A DNA stretch of 6,225 bases from Deltaproteobacteria bacterium (GTDB lineage: Bacteria; Myxococcota_A; Polyangia; Palsa-1104; JAEUJZ01), in assembly GCA_017990795.1 (NCBI GenBank), contig JAGNNG010000121.1, positions 1-6,225 on the forward strand. The letters run 5' to 3'. The notes below the pieces were generated by a model. The model was not told the DNA's origin. It worked only from the letters and a program-made list of their open reading frames with translations, and made no database searches. Positions 5,894-6,225 of this stretch are shown here, one piece after another. Numbering within the stretch: the stretch's first letter is position 1; each line of letters starts with the position of its first letter. Both the position numbers and the translations under genes were made by a program.

Positions 5894-6214
5894 CTACTTT
5901 TTCTTCTTGGGCAGCGGCAGCTCGCGGGCGGTGAGTCGGGCCAGTTCGCTAAGCCACTCACCGTCGTCCCAGCGCTCGCCTGCGATCAAAAAGTGCGGCT
6001 TGGCCGAGGGATACGGTGGCGCCTCCGTCGGAGTGCCCAGAAACTGCCGCCCGGCAGCGGTGGGCCTGACGAAGAGCTGATCATCGCAGACCAGCGCAAA
6101 CATCTTGCCGTCGCAGTAGATGCCGTACTCGCCAAACATCTTCTTGCCACTGACCACCCCAGCCGCTGCCAGCTGGTCGACGATGTAATCAACAGTGCTT
6201 TGCTTAGAGGACAT
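5894..6214 (-). CDS. TfoX/Sxy N-terminal domain protein
   Basis: A 106-residue protein that is essentially one TfoX N-terminal domain. The hallmark KKMFGEYGIYCDGKMFALV begins at residue 24, followed by DDQLFVRP (44-51), an APPYPSAKPHFLI stretch (65-77) and a closing helix (WLSELARLTAREL, 87-99). It ends in four lysines. TfoX/Sxy of gamma-proteobacteria is a competence regulator of about 200 residues with an extra C-terminal domain. Stand-alone N-domain proteins of about 100-120 residues are widespread and their function is not established, so a competence role should not be assumed. No signal peptide or membrane segment is visible, so it is probably cytoplasmic. The start at 6214 is chosen over the in-frame ATG at 6220 because of ribosome-site spacing. 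The promoter lies beyond the window. It converges on tRNA-His. Confidence 0.9.
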   Translation of the reverse strand: MSSKQSTVDYIVDQLAAAGVVSGKKMFGEYGIYCDGKMFALVCDDQLFVRPTAAGRQFLGTPTEAPPYPSAKPHFLIAGERWDDGEWLSELARLTARELPLPKKKK

Positions 6215-6220
6215 GCGCAT

Positions 6221-6225
6221 TCCCT
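6221..6225 (-). promoter_or_regulatory. Ribosome binding site deciding the TfoX_N start
   Basis: On the minus strand AGGGA, cut by the window edge, touches the ATG at 6220 directly but stands six bases before the in-frame ATG at 6214. The second ATG therefore has the usable spacing, and the two codons before it (Met-Arg) are probably untranslated. Confidence 0.5.

Noticed and set aside
5650..5961. Minus-strand open frame of 103 codons across the tRNA gene
   Set aside because: It runs antisense through tRNA-His and overlaps the 3' end of the TfoX_N gene. The C-terminal part simply translates the tRNA complement, a well-known source of false gene calls.
1..6225. CRISPR array, insertion sequence, integrase or toxin-antitoxin pair
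   Set aside because: No regularly spaced direct repeats, terminal inverted repeats, transposase or recombinase motifs, or paired small overlapping genes were seen on either strand.

Overview
The window is a GC-rich (roughly 60 %) bacterial chromosomal segment. It holds four protein genes, one tRNA gene and several strong inverted repeats. The secreted lipoprotein, with its cysteine-paired B-repeat and Trp/Gly/Asp propeller repeats, together with a long secreted TldD-type protease, suggests a member of the Myxococcota or a related deltaproteobacterial group. That placement is inferred from protein style only. Nothing looks mobile: there is no transposase, integrase, phage gene or CRISPR array.

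Layout from left to right. A plus-strand DUF1963 (YwqG-like) protein occupies about 31-879, and its frame is open to the left edge, so its start may lie outside. A 343-base gap (880-1222) contains no convincing gene but has an inverted repeat close to the next start. A plus-strand lipoprotein (1223-3397) carries one InlB-type B-repeat and 14 propeller-type repeats. It converges on a minus-strand exported TldD/PmbA-family metallopeptidase (3503-5479), and a perfect 11-bp hairpin between them probably ends transcription from both sides. A 181-base divergent region (5480-5660) holds a clear sigma-70 promoter with an A/T-rich upstream element for tRNA-His(GTG) (5661-5734, plus). A gap with two strong hairpins (5735-5893) separates the tRNA from a converging minus-strand TfoX N-terminal-domain protein (5894-6214).

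The genes do not form one operon. All neighbours are convergent or divergent apart from the first two, which are separated by 343 bases. Two are predicted to be exported (lipoprotein and TldD-like protease) and two are probably cytoplasmic (DUF1963 and TfoX_N proteins). No shared pathway can be argued from the sequence. I do not see a clearly new multigene system. The points most worth a second look are the 14-repeat lipoprotein with apparent two-propeller geometry, the solitary exported TldD homologue with a complete His-His-Cys metal site, and the DUF1963 protein with an unrecognisable C-terminal half.
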